A stretch of DNA of 64,000 nt, taken from Rapana venosa (taxonomy: Eukaryota > Mollusca > Gastropoda > Neogastropoda > Muricidae). This document shows, one piece after another, positions 1 to 10,119 of this stretch. The first letter of the stretch is position 1; each line of letters begins with the position of its first letter. The notes under the pieces were generated by a model that saw nothing but the letters and a program-made list of their open reading frames with translations, did no database searches and was not told where the DNA came from. The translations under genes and the position numbers were made by a program. The stretch is taken from positions 46,106,895-46,170,894 of the forward strand of contig CM054140.1 of the NCBI GenBank assembly GCA_028751875.1, read 5' to 3'.

Positions 1-146
1 TCTTTTCTGAAGCCAAGGTCTAGTGACCAGTCTGAGAGAATGTGGTGTGTGAAAGAAAGGGAGAAGAAGAATGAGGAATCAAACTTCTCACACTGATGAC
101 AGATGCCAGTTTCTCAGTTCCTGACTGGTCTGACAACTGTTTGCAG
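1..146. other. NASP intron, left edge
   Basis: Unremarkable AT-rich sequence ending in a splice acceptor. No exon is visible before 147. Confidence 0.6.
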
Positions 147-310
147 GGACCCCTCTAAAGAGTCTCAGCTGAGGGCAGCAGAGGCGTACCTGAAGCTGGG
201 GGAGGTGAGCCTGGAGAGTGAGCAGTATGAGCAGGCTATTAATGACCTGGAAAGCTGTCTGGAGATTCAGAAACGCATCTGGAGCCCTGTGACCGCGCCA
301 TTGCTGAAAC
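147..310 (+). CDS. NASP: NASP exon with SHNi-TPR helices
   Basis: The exon follows a ttgcag acceptor and reads DPSKESQLRAAEAYLKLGEV and onward, matching the NASP TPR with its conserved LKLGEVS.ES..Y..A pattern. The donor is probably the GT at 311-312, after a first-position C. That phase does not join cleanly to the obvious next acceptor, so the right end is less certain than the left. Confidence 0.85.
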
Positions 311-3300
311 GTATCCTTTCTGATTTCAACTGCTTTACAACTGGTGTTTGTAGAAAGTAGGTTTATAGCTTACATTCATGCTCATGTACTGGAAATTTTT
401 TGGATGAATTAGGCATTGCTTATTTTCTGTATCTTGAAATATGTTTAGGTAGGGGGTTTTAAAACCAGAGTGCATGTGACATCAGAGCAGATATTGATGT
501 CGATGGGAATATAAATTTGTGTTGAAAATATGAGCTGTTTGAATATTGTACAACAGCATATCTGTCTACATGTAATAATGTATACTGACATTGATTTGAA
601 GTGTTTGCCTTAACAAGCCTGCAGATATTACCAGTTGGGGTTGGCATGTCAAATGGACAAGCAGTTTGACAAAGCTAAAGATAGCTTCACATCGGCTCTG
701 ACCTGTTTGGAGACCAAAATGGGTAAGGGGAAGCAATGTGCAGTCTTAGAGGAGATTCTGTAGCGGTGTGCGATGAAGAAAATTATTAGAACTGAAGTCT
801 GTTAGTGATATTATTGCTTGCATCATATTCTTTGAAAAATAGACCTTTGTGTCATTTTGATTTTCATGATGTAATGCTGGGATCTGTTGTTTTACATGGA
901 GTTTCAGCTCACCCCTCGTTTTTTCTTTAAGGGTTGTTGGATCAGTTGCCACAATGGATTGTCTTGTTATTGGGAACTGATTGTTAGCTAGAAAAGTCAA
1001 CATACCAAGAATTGTTCAGACCTTCCTAGGAGCTGTTTACTTTGTAATGGCTGTGACTTGTACAAAGCCTTTCTGCAGTATTGAGGCTTAGAGATAACGT
1101 TTCTTTCTAGCTTTTGTTTGTAAGTTTATATAAATGTTATTGATATAAATGCAAATTTATGATTTTAGTCATGACTAAATCTGAACTTTTCTTCTTTTTT
1201 TTCTTCAGAAAAACTCAAGGTCATTAAGGAACAGAAACCTCCCAAAAGTAAGTATTATATACTCATGCTAAAAACTGGGGGATTTAGTCTTTTCGACAAA
1301 TGTTTTATTTATGTCACATTCCTGCCCTTTTTACCTCTAGTATGTTTATTTGAAATTATATTCTTTTCCAGATCTAATTGTCCAACCTCCCATGATTTGT
1401 AAAATATTTATATGTAAGAACTGTATTTAAAGAAAAAATTTAAAGGGTGTTGATTCACTCAGCCCAGGTTTATTCTTTGCTTTTCGCCACCACTTGACAT
1501 AAGAAGGGGAGGGGGGGGGTAGTTAAAACACATCTCCTGTGGGGATGCTGGGGTCTGTCATAAACAACATGCTTTTGATAGACCACCCTAGCTATCATGA
1601 ACATATAGTCATTAAGGTTCTTACCTAGATGCACACACAAAAATTCCAATTCCTGTTGTGAAATGAGCATCTCAGTTGGGGAATGTTCTGAGTGAGTCGT
1701 GTATAAGGTCTGGTTAGAAGGTTGACTGAATGATACCAATGAAAAAAGAATTGTGACCATGTGTGAAATGTCTGACAGGTCCTTCCCAGACAGTGGAACC
1801 AGCAGAAAGTGCTGAGATGGAAATCAATCAAATTCTTGATGTACTTCCAGAAATTAGAGAAAAGGTAAGACCTTTTAATTTTTTTTTTAAGAACAAAAAT
1901 GACTTGGAAAGACTACAGTAAGAAGTAAATCCTTGGAATAGTCTCAAAGCTGAGAAAAGTTTACTGGGGATGTGGGGGAGGTGAAAGATTCTTACAAAAC
2001 TTTGTGCTGTGTTAGAAAAGGGATGGCTATTTTTTCTAACTGGCTAACATGGTAATAATCATGTTGTAGAACAACTTTGTAACAGTGTAAAATGTCTGAC
2101 TAAAATCATACTCTGTGTAAGCACACAGTCGAATCTGAATAATACAGGCACATTGGTAACGAGCCTTTAGCTTTTACAGAATCTAAAGTGAGATTTTATG
2201 CAGTGTTTCATGACTGGTGAACTAATCCATTTCTGACGGTGTGGACAGATAGAGGATGTAATGCTGTCCTCCCGCATGTCCCCTTTTTCACAGATCAGAG
2301 ATACGGAGGAAGAGAGCAAGAGCGTGGAAAATGTCAAGAGATTAGCCATGCAAACAATGAGCTCCATCTTCTCCGCAGCTGCAGACTCGGTCAGTATTAT
2401 TGTTTTCCACTCAAGATATCTATTGCCATCTGCTCATCCTGCCACTTTTGCACTCTCTCATCTATCTATTTAGCTTACTGAAATGCTTTAGTTCAGCTGA
2501 ACATCACAGGCATGTGAAATAAGCATACACATGGTCTCCCTACTAACACCAATTGAATTACTGGCTTATTGTATTACATTATTGTGCACCCTTCCTCTGT
2601 ATCCCAAAGGGGCAAAAGGAATAAAACATTAATTGTGTAATAGTTGTACCAAGTAAGATAATATCACTATCCCCACCTATATGGATGAGCAGAAAAATCA
2701 AATTTCTGTAAAATTTGTCTCTGGCAGGGTCAGGCTGTATGGGATGGGATAGCTTGGCGGTTAGAGCGTTGAGCTCGTAATCTGACGGCCTGGGCTTGAG
2801 ACCCCCCCCCCTGTTCAGGGGGATTTTTCTTGTGCGGTTAACATCAGTGCCGACTCCACTCTCGAGTCCTTTGGATGATATTATAAACCAAGATGTGTAA
2901 ATGCATGCACGCAGAACATCTTGCGCACACATTAAAACCTGTCTCGAATTTTGGAAGAGTAAGCCATTGTATGCCAGTGAGACCAGATGACAAATTGTAT
3001 AAAACTGCATGCACACAGGGACTGAATGTACAAAAGCACATCGGTGTTTGTTTATTATCCTTGAGATAAAAAATATTGGTTATGTAAGGTGTATTGAGTT
3101 TTTCTCCTGCCTTTTGCAGACATCAGAAACTGGGTTTCCTGGAACAAGCTCTGCTTCACCAGTCAAGTCAACAGTGAGTTTTGAGGCTTTTTTGTTCATT
3201 GTTGGTTTCTCTGGAGGAAATGGCCTTTTTTTTGTAAAATAAGCTATAACATTTTACAGGCCCTTTTGAATGTTAGGTATGAATTTCAAGTACAGATCTT

Positions 3301-6300
3301 AGTTATAAAAGTCTACCTTTTTCTACTGTTATTACATTGAAAAAGCTTTCAATTAAGAAATAATGCAAAAATTCCCCAAACAAACCAAAAAGTCGACTTT
3401 GTGCTGGCTGGCATGAGAAATACAGCTTGTGTGTAAAGTGTTCAAATGGTTTAAAAATTACAGATTACAAGAGATTAGCTACCATAGCATGACATTGCTT
3501 TTCATTAACATTTTGTTCAGCTGTTTCAATTCATTTATTCATATTTATAGCTTGGGTGACAACGGGCAGCATATTAACCCTAGTGGCGCGGTTCCCGGAA
3601 TATTCCGGGAAAGGCGGGTCTAGGCTGTGTGGCGGATCCCGGAATATTCCGGGATGACGTGGGTGGTCAGTTGAAAGCTTACTTTCGCTTTCAAAGGTCA
3701 GCCAATGAATGTTAAGGCCGTTGTAGGCCCGCAGAAAGGGGTGAAGGTCGTTTGACACACACAAGCAACGAAGAATCTGATTGGTTAAGAGTGTATTTTA
3801 ATTTTTTTTCGGACCAGCCGAGATCGTCTTCAACAAAAATGGCGGCCAGCGTTTGCACTAGAATTTCTTCAAGCGTTTTTCGAGCTTTTTTACAAAATTG
3901 ACAGCGAGGAGGAGTTTTAGAGGCTGGATTTGGTTGAAATAAACAATGAGAGAGACGATGAGGTAAGGATTGTGGAATATTTTTGAAAAACTTGGTAAAA
4001 ATCGATCGCGATCGGACTGAATCGAGCGGTGCTAGTTTTGCTGGATGGACTTTTTCGCTACTCGGTGATTTCGACGTCACAGATTGTTTTACTTTATTTT
4101 GACGCAACGAGGCTTCGAAATAACTGTTGTTGAGTCAAATCGCTATGCTGCTGAGTACTTTGCATCACATGAAATCAAGCGATCTTTGTATTTTTGTCAT
4201 AGAAAGCCACCACTTCGCACATTCCGCCATGACGGTCGCGATGGCGTCGATCGTGTCGCTGAACTTTTCCGAGTATTTGGTTACCGATAAAGCGATACAA
4301 ACTCCTTATTTTTTGAAAACTAATGTCAAGAAATAGTGTTTACCTAATCATGACATTTATGCACCGCAAGAACTTTGCTTATCGTGTTAAAATCGATCCG
4401 GGGCCCTGACAGTGGAACAGTGATCGGTAGTGCGAACATGATTTTTTTTTTGGATTTTTTTTTTACATAATCATAAACACTACACACTATTATAAAATTA
4501 TGCTCATTTAAAAGCATATTATCTCTTCTTTCCAGTGATCTATAGCTTAACACATTTAATTCAGTTTTATATATCAATATCAAGGGTTGTTTGAGCCCAC
4601 CATGCTCCAAAACAATGCTAGCCAATGTTAATTCAGCCAATAGAAGTGAGGCTTGTTGCTGTTTATTTAGCGCTACTAGGGTTAAGGCTCTTACATCAAA
4701 CACACACATTGACATTTGCAAAAGTTGCTGAAAACTAAAACATCAGCTGTTTACATTAAGGGTTAGTCATTAGTGAATTTTTGCAAATGTGGTAAGCTGA
4801 AACTTCAAGCAGCTGTGTAAATTTACATCTTCACAATTATTGCCAAAGCCCCTCAAATTTAGCCCGAAGGAAGTAACAGCATACTACCAAAATCAATACT
4901 CCTATATTTTAGCACACATAGCAAGAAGGTGCCTTATACATTTAAAATGTACAGAGAAAAACCACACCCCAAAACATACAAAAGAATGCAAAACAGAGAA
5001 TATCTATATTGGGCATACTTACAAAGGGATGGGTGGAAGAAGACATTAGTTATGTGTGATCTCTGGTTAGAATGAGCAAGTACTTTTTATGTCAAATTTT
5101 AGGACATAAGCATAGTATCATTTTAACCTGATTATTTTTGTGTGTGTTTCATTTGCTAGGAGCCTCAGAAGACCATGGACATCAGCCATCTTGTCAGAAA
5201 AAAGGTCAGTGGTTTGGATGAGAATTTGTCTTGAACAAGTTGCTGCTCCACTGTCAAAATATTTCAACAGAATGGCAGCAAATATAAAATAGTTACCCTG
5301 AAGCACACAGGGGTTTCCTTAAAATTTTAGAAGTAAACAAACAAATCCCAAAGTATTATTTTGACATCAGCAAGGTGGACAGATTTCACTGGCTGGTAGT
5401 TATGTGTGTGCTGTCCTTTGGAAAGTGCAATGCATTTGGTGAAGAGAAGACCTGGTCTCTTTGTAGACATAATTTATTTCTGTTTTTACTTATCAGATTT
5501 CACGAATGCCATCTTGTCTGAGGTTGGTCTTCTCTTGATGTAAAGACAAAAATTGTCTATGACAGTTTGAACAAGTAGTGTATGACAGTTTGAACAAGTA
5601 TTGAGGTACATTTCTAAATTATGGTGGTGTATAAATTCCATTGAAACCTCCCAGCTCTTTCAAAATAGGACTTTTGTGATCTTGGAAGAGAGGCCATTAC
5701 ATGTAGTCGTTACTGTTGTTGTGCAGAGAAAACCAGAGGATGAAAAGCAGCAGGATGAGGATTTGGAAAGCAAAAAACAGAAACAGGAGTCTAGTAGTGG
5801 CGATGCTGGTGTGAATGGCGTTCATGAGGTAGGATGGTAGTCGGTGTGAATTCTGCAGTATTAGTTGTGTTGTGATTGGTGTGCCCTAACTCATCTTAGC
5901 ATCTTGGCATCATCTCATCTCAGATTTTTTGGTTCATTGCCAAAAAGTAGCTTGTAGTAAATGCAACTGTACAATCATGGATAGCGAAATCATCTGTTTA
6001 AATAACCGATTCATCCAATATCAGATATGCAGAGCTTTGTTCCACTGTGATTGTCGTGGACTTTGGAATGACGAACTTGAACGGAAAGGGTCTTCGTAAT
6101 GGCAATCAGTGTCGGGAATGTTGTAATGTCTTAAAACAAAAAAACCAGACCAGATATTGGATAAATGTACATATAAACTTACTAGAATTTCATTTGGCAG
6201 CTTATTGCAGATATAACACATTGAAATTGTGTCAAAACATGTTTTGATCAGCAAATTGTTCTTCAAAAGTCCCAAACAGCATTATTCATTGACTGTCTGC

Positions 6301-8684
6301 CTATGCCAGTTTGTCTGCTGGGAGTGCCAACAAGACTCCCCCCTCCCTGATGCTGCCCCCAGAAAGAGGATTTGGGGTTCATAGGGGCCTTATGAATGTG
6401 ATTTGGGTTAAAAGGCCTTTTAAATCCTTTGATTCAACAAGACGATCATTTTAACCACTAGACTGCCTTACCCCGGAAATTTTCCGGGGCTAAACGTGCA
6501 CCCTATACGCCAACAACCCGTAAAATTTCCGGGGTGTCGAACCGAAGTAAACAAGCCTGCTTCCTTGACTACAGTTAAAGGGAAAGAACTCCAAACTTAA
6601 TGGAGGTCACTCTCCTGTTGCTTGGCAACATTCAACTGCAAAAACCGTAGCAAAAACAATCGTTTTTTAGCTCGTATTTTGTGTTTTTATGCATGACTGT
6701 TTTGGAAGTTCATGTTCAAAATGGCTGACACTTCTTGTTGAAGGCATAAATAACTTTACACAGCTGTAAAATTGGCAAATAAAACTGTAGATTTACCTAA
6801 CAGTGATGAAAACAATCGTGTATGAATCAGCTGATCGTGCATTTTAAAAAAAAAAGAATGAGATTTGGCCTAGACTTATGTTTGACGTTATTGAGATCGG
6901 GAGTACTCAGAATGACAGTGGTGATAAAGAAATCTTATTTTTGGTCAATTTTTTTACATTTTAAATATATTTTCGCAGTGAAATAGCATGCTAACTAATT
7001 TGAGTTTGCCTCGAAGTAATCTACGATATATATACTGTCATTAGGCAGACTATCAGGAATATTCATGTGGTAGTTTCCGAGTAAGAGGGATATGAACATA
7101 GCAGTGGTACATAAGAATTTTATTCCCCGGCATATAGGGTGAACTTGCACTGGGCAGTTAAGAGGTTAAAATATCAGAAGTTAATTTCTGAAAGGTACTA
7201 TCATCAGGTGTTATTTCTGAAAGGTACTTGCACGTCCTGTTGAATCGAACAAAAAGGCAAGAGAGAGACTTTTTCTGCGTTGCTAAGTTGTCAGCAGCAA
7301 TGTCCACTGCTAGAGAGACGAAATTTAGGTTCCAGCTTAGCTTTTCCTTGGCCCAGGCTAGTTTAACACTGTCCAAACACTAAGTTGTGAAGTTGGTTGC
7401 TGATGTCATAGTGTGGCCCTGGTGGTTTAGACATGGTGTTATCGCAGCATTGTACAGAGTTGATTATTTTCTTTCAAATGTTCTCTCTCATCACTGCACA
7501 TTTCACACTTTGAAAGCAACAAATGCCAAAGTATATAAAACAGAAGCTTTCTTAATTTGATATTTAAAAAAAAATTAATCGTGGGAGTTTGTGAACTTGC
7601 TAACTTAATGAACTTCAGTATATGCTGCATGTCTCGGCATCCAGAGTTAGTAAAACGACATCAGGTTTTTTCTTTCCTAGCCTGCTTTTATTTCTTTCAA
7701 AGACAGACTGTGTAGATAGAAGATATAATTTTTAACTGCTGTGAAAATCGAAATGCCAGGGAAAATTCTTTCCAGTATACCTGGTTGACTACTAAGGATT
7801 ATTGTAAGCGGATTTGAAGATCTAGATCTGACTGAAAAGCATACTATTTGCTGCCTTTTTTGTGGGGCGAAAGTGTTTTTATACAGCATGCCAAGACAGA
7901 CATTGGGAAAACGAGAGGCAGTTCAAGACAAACACCAGATGAAGTATGACTTTTTTTCTAAACTTCTACCAAGTTTCAAATAGAAGTGCACAAGCCTTAC
8001 CTCATTGTCTCTGTTAATTGAGCCTATCAAACTCCTCCTTTATGTCAATATCATCAAACTGCTTGCAAAAACTTATAGCACAAAGTTAGCCACAATTTTT
8101 TTTTAGCTGGATAGATGGACAATAGGGGACGGGATAGCTCAGTGGTCGGAGCACTCGCTTTCCCCCAGCCAAGTTAAGCAGCGTCGAGCTTGGTTACCAG
8201 TTGGATGGGTGACCGTTTGCGCGCCTTGGCTTCAGTACAGTTCACCCAGCTGTAAATGGGTACCTGCCCTCTTTAGGGTCAGGGAAGGTAAAGCAGCGAG
8301 GGAGAGGAGATGGGCGCCGCCCTCAATATGCTGGCCCTAGAGAAGTGAGGTCTCTGATGCCTCGCTCCCCTACGACCTTATAGGTTATGGGACTCCTTTT
8401 AGATGGACAATCACAACTGGTCCCAAAAGAATGACTCATTCCCTAAACCAATCAAAATTCATGCTGGTCGCGCGTGTGCTAAATGCCATTCAACCCTTTC
8501 TGTGGTCCTGCAGTGGTCTGAACATTCATTGGGTGATGCTAGTAGGGTTAGAAACTGCCATGAGAGATTTTGCTGTAATGTGACTTCAGTTCAAATTGGG
8601 GTTACCGTTGTTCTTATATTGCATATTATGTGGGTTGGTGTGCAGGTGACAGACAGCACTTCAGAAGCAATGGCTGCAACATAA
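147..8684 (+). CDS. NASP: NASP, histone H3 chaperone (3' nine exons of a split gene)
   Basis: The joined exons encode most of a SHNi-TPR protein of the NASP/Sim3/Hif1 family. Family knowledge: NASP binds H3 or H3-H4 through its TPR groove, protects the soluble histone pool and acts in the nucleus. Seen in order: a TPR helix pair (KLGEVSLESEQYEQAI then YYQLGLAC and FDKAKDSFTSAL), a coiled-coil-like piece ending LDVLPEIREKIEDV, a Ser/Thr-rich linker, the C-terminal DISHLVRKK-RKPEDE block that is diagnostic for NASP and carries the basic nuclear-localisation cluster, and a short tail ending AMAAT. The N-terminal TPR exons lie left of the window. No long acidic insert like that of vertebrate testis NASP is seen between the TPRs here. 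All internal junctions are in phase except the first, which is uncertain. The gene converges on AGBL5. The identification is secure; exact ends are inferred from splice motifs. Confidence 0.93.
618..722 (+). CDS. NASP: NASP exon, YQLGLA TPR
   Basis: The exon encodes YYQLGLACQMDKQFDKAKDS and then FTSALTCLETKM, the next TPR of NASP, with the highly conserved YQLGLA. The strongest-looking acceptor is the gcag ending at 624, but that start is out of phase with the previous donor. The AG at 616-617 gives an in-phase join, so 618 is listed. The donor is a good ATGG/GTAAGG at 723. Confidence 0.8.
1209..1247 (+). CDS. NASP: NASP 39-nt exon
   Basis: A T-rich tract and ttcttcag precede the exon, and AAAA/GTAAGT follows. 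It reads EKLKVIKEQKPPK in phase with both neighbours, where other NASP proteins have the lysine-rich linker after the TPR. Confidence 0.85.
1779..1864 (+). CDS. NASP: NASP exon, LPEIREK coiled-coil segment
   Basis: It follows a tctgacag acceptor and ends AAAG/GTAAGA. The sequence ends INQILDVLPEIREK, matching the ELLPEIREK motif of NASP that precedes the capping helix. Confidence 0.92.
2249..2389 (+). CDS. NASP: NASP exon, capping helix and Ser-rich linker
   Basis: The exon is 47 codons in phase 0 after gtggacag and before TCG/GTCAGT. It begins IEDV, continuing LPEIREK from the previous exon exactly as in other NASP proteins, and then runs through an acidic and Ser-rich stretch to SIFSAAADS. 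Confidence 0.9.
2741..3076 (+). mobile_element. SINE family A, full-length copy in a NASP intron
   Basis: It starts with a tRNA-like head (A-box-like gatagcttggcggttaga; the B-box is damaged by a run of C). A body shared with the other copies follows (ttaacatcagtgc..actccactct; gtaagccattgtatgccagtg), and the tail is ttattatccttgagataaaa. This ends about 40 bp before a NASP exon. A spurious open frame runs through it on the other strand. Confidence 0.85.
3120..3173 (+). CDS. NASP: NASP 54-nt exon, Gly/Ser linker
   Basis: A cttttgcag acceptor and ACA/GTGAGT donor bound 18 codons reading TSETGFPGTSSASPVKST, equivalent to the TSGF.PG linker of vertebrate NASP. It starts about 40 bp after the end of a SINE copy in the preceding intron. 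Confidence 0.88.
3593..3610. repeat. Perfect 18-bp palindrome in MITE family 1
   Basis: TCCCGGAATATTCCGGGA is fully self-complementary, 16 bases inside the left end of the element. A longer version follows at 3636. Confidence 0.95.
3636..3655. repeat. Perfect 20-bp palindrome in MITE family 1
   Basis: ATCCCGGAATATTCCGGGAT is fully self-complementary and repeats the core of the upstream palindrome, with starts 43 bases apart. It could be a transposase or host-factor binding pair. Confidence 0.95.
5160..5204 (+). CDS. NASP: NASP exon, DISHLVRKK motif
   Basis: The 15 codons read EPQKTMDISHLVRKK between a tttgctag acceptor and an AAG/GTCAGT donor. DISHLVRKK is nearly invariant in animal NASP and is the strongest single piece of identity here. 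Confidence 0.95.
5559..5601 (+). repeat. Direct duplication of a ~21-bp word
   Basis: The word tatgacagtttgaacaagta occurs twice in immediate succession within a NASP intron. Confidence 0.85.
5727..5828 (+). CDS. NASP: NASP exon, basic NLS and acidic/Lys tail
   Basis: The 34 codons start RKPEDEKQQDEDLESKKQKQ and end GVNGVHE. Joined to the preceding VRKK they make the basic nuclear-localisation cluster RKKRKPEDE. Acceptor gttgtgcag and donor GAG/GTAGGA are both standard. Confidence 0.93.
6451..7169. mobile_element. piggyBac-like MITE, family 2, copy 1
   Basis: TTAA at 6451-6454 and 7166-7169 bound a 711-bp element with imperfect inverted ends (CCACTAGACTGCC left; CCTCTTAACTGCC as read from the right). 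Subterminal inverted words (gcaccctatacgcc near 6498; ggcatatagggt at 7129-7140) reinforce the symmetry. There is no coding capacity. It lies in the last NASP intron and is closely similar to the copy at 23706-24423. Confidence 0.88.
6471..6489. repeat. 19-bp palindrome in MITE family 2
   Basis: CCCCGGAAATTTTCCGGGG has 9-bp arms around one T. A second, imperfect version lies at 6517-6534. The layout parallels the palindrome pair of family 1. Confidence 0.92.
8112..8411 (+). mobile_element. Chimeric tRNA/5S-rRNA SINE, copy 1, with target duplication
   Basis: A tRNA-like head (gggatagctcagtggtcgga) is followed at 8171-8215 by sequence matching the 3' half of animal 5S rRNA: AAGTTAAGCA, CGTCGAGC, GGTTA and TTGGATGGGTGACCG in the 5S order and spacing. 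A unique body and a pyrimidine-rich tail (ggttatgggactcctttt) complete it. The flanks tagatggacaat at 8112-8123 and 8400-8411 are identical, a clear target-site duplication. It sits in the last NASP intron. Confidence 0.88.
8646..8684 (+). CDS. NASP: NASP terminal coding exon
   Basis: After a gtgtgcag acceptor, 12 codons read VTDSTSEAMAAT followed by TAA. They are in phase with the previous exon and resemble the short Glu/Thr/Ala C-terminus of other NASP proteins. The acceptor choice is supported by phase and by the stop position; no other in-phase terminal exon was seen in this intron. Confidence 0.75.
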   Translation: MTDSTSEAMAAT

Positions 8685-9492
8685 ATGGCAATGGACAGAA
8701 AGGGAGACTGGTAGACCTACTGTATTGAAAATAAATAGCCAGGGCTGGAGTGGAATTCCAAGTCCTGGCATTGTTAGCAGATTGACTACTTCATTGTGAA
8801 TTTCATGTTCCCCATTTTGTGATTTATTGTACATAATTATCAGATGTGAGAATCTTCAGCCTGTTGGCGGAATTTTGCCTATTTGACCTTCTGCAGGTCC
8901 ATTTTGTATCTTGAATGTAGCTTCATCATAGCTTCAGATAGGAAATGACTGTAAGAATTGACAGAGGACATTTTCGGAAAACCAACAGTGAGCTTGCTGA
9001 CCAGACCATATGTGCGATTACACACAGCATTAAAAAAGCATTCCCAAAACTATCAGCCTTTTAAACCCTCGAGTACACACATGCACCGATATGCACATAA
9101 TTTCTGAGATGAGTCATATTCTTTTGAAATCTTATCCAGAGCTTGATTCAGTATCTGACGCTATTTGTCCTTTTCCTTTCAAAAAAGAAATGCTGTGGAC
9201 TGGACCCTTATGGTCCAGGGCAGGTGGTAAGCATTTTTGGAATCTTCAAAAGCAGCTACATGAAATACTAATGCACACATAAATATTTCATAACTTGGAA
9301 TCAGTGTTTACAGTACCCTTGTCAAAGTGTAAGCAAGCGTCAAAGAAACAACAAAGCATTAGTTAATGCAATGTATGAGACGGGGCAAAGATCAATCTCA
9401 GGTCTGTTACAGGAAACCACCATTCTGGATACAACACATGAAATTCTGTGTCATTTTCATGTCAAAATACCACCCCCCAAAAAAAATCGATT

Positions 9493-9513
9493 TCAGGGGG
9501 CATTGCCCCCTGA
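9493..9513. repeat. Hairpin in the NASP 3' UTR
   Basis: TCAGGGGGCA and TGCCCCCTGA are perfect 10-bp arms around a single T. This could form a stable stem in RNA or be the remnant of a dispersed repeat. Confidence 0.85.
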
Positions 9514-9770
9514 CCCCCACCACATTTTTCTCCTTTTCCACTTTTTTCCTAATCTCACCTCTTTTTGACACATGGCTTCTCTTGAGCTGAAATCATTTCC
9601 TTGTCTTCTTTTTTTCACCCCCCTCTTCCCATTTGGTGTATTTGTATAAGTATGACACTGCCATAATGATGTATGAGACCAGGTTCATGGTTTAAAAAAA
9701 AAAAGGCTGTTCAATGGAATGCATTGTATCAGAGCCTTTGTATTTGTTTGTCATGTAGTGTTTTTTTGTT

Positions 9771-9776
9771 AATAAA
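9771..9776 (+). terminator. Poly(A) signal for NASP
   Basis: AATAAA is followed by AT-rich and then T/GT-rich sequence (tttttttcactttgtgttc), the expected downstream element. Confidence 0.6.
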
Positions 9777-9853
9777 ATTTTGAAAAAGCATTTTTTTCAC
9801 TTTGTGTTCATTTGAGCAGTCTTTCATTTTGCCACAACTTGGGTAAACAGATC

Positions 9854-9859
9854 TTTATT
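9854..9859 (-). terminator. Candidate poly(A) signal for the - strand gene
   Basis: TTTATT on the + strand is AATAAA on the - strand. It lies about 80 bases from the NASP signal and would end a leftward transcript just short of the NASP cleavage site. It is one of several TTTATT words between 9.85 and 18.1 kb, so the assignment is tentative. Confidence 0.3.
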
Positions 9860-10119
9860 TTTGGCAACAAACCAGCTTCAAATCTAAGAAACACATCTAG
9901 CGGAAAATTACAATTCACTACAGTCACCTTTAAAAGCAAAGGTACTGTAAGTGATCTAATGCTTATTACATTTCTCTGAAAACTTCAGGTTATAATGTTG
10001 CCATTACATGACTGTAATAGTGGTACTTATGAACTCGGCTGATACTTGAAACTGGCAAAATGCTGATTAGGTATTTCTGTGCTGCATAGGTAAAGAAGGC
10101 TTGGCAAGGAGTCAGCACA

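Larger units (their letters stand above)
3574..4685. mobile_element. piggyBac-like MITE, family 1
   Basis: TTAA at 3574-3577 and 4682-4685 flank an element starting CCCTAGTGGCGCG and ending CGCTACTAGGG, so the termini are inverted repeats (CCCTAGTRGCGC). TTAA target duplication plus CCC-starting ends is the piggyBac superfamily signature. The 1,104-bp body has no transposase: the only frame of any length, on the - strand at 3712-4107, has no DDE-transposase similarity that I can see. Two palindromes with a CCCGGAATATTCCGGG core lie near the left end. The body also carries a GC-richer block with ATGGCGGCC near 3838. It is probably a deletion derivative of an autonomous element. Confidence 0.85.
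8685..9795 (+). other. NASP: NASP 3' UTR
   Basis: The stretch after the NASP stop has no coding signal. A first AATAAA lies at 8729-8734, and a stronger candidate lies at 9771-9776 in an A/T-rich context. A perfect 10-bp-arm hairpin sits at 9493-9513. The right end is set about 20 bases after the second signal and is an estimate. Confidence 0.6.

Noticed and set aside
2579..3016. 145-residue - strand frame in a NASP intron
   Set aside because: It runs antisense through a SINE copy; related frames appear over other SINE copies.
3712..4107. 131-residue frame on the - strand inside the first MITE
   Set aside because: It has no transposase motif and lies in an element with no other coding signs; a CxxC pair alone is not evidence.
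8171..8216. Possible 5S rRNA gene
   Set aside because: Only the 3' half is present, joined to a tRNA-like head and flanked by a target duplication; it is part of a SINE.
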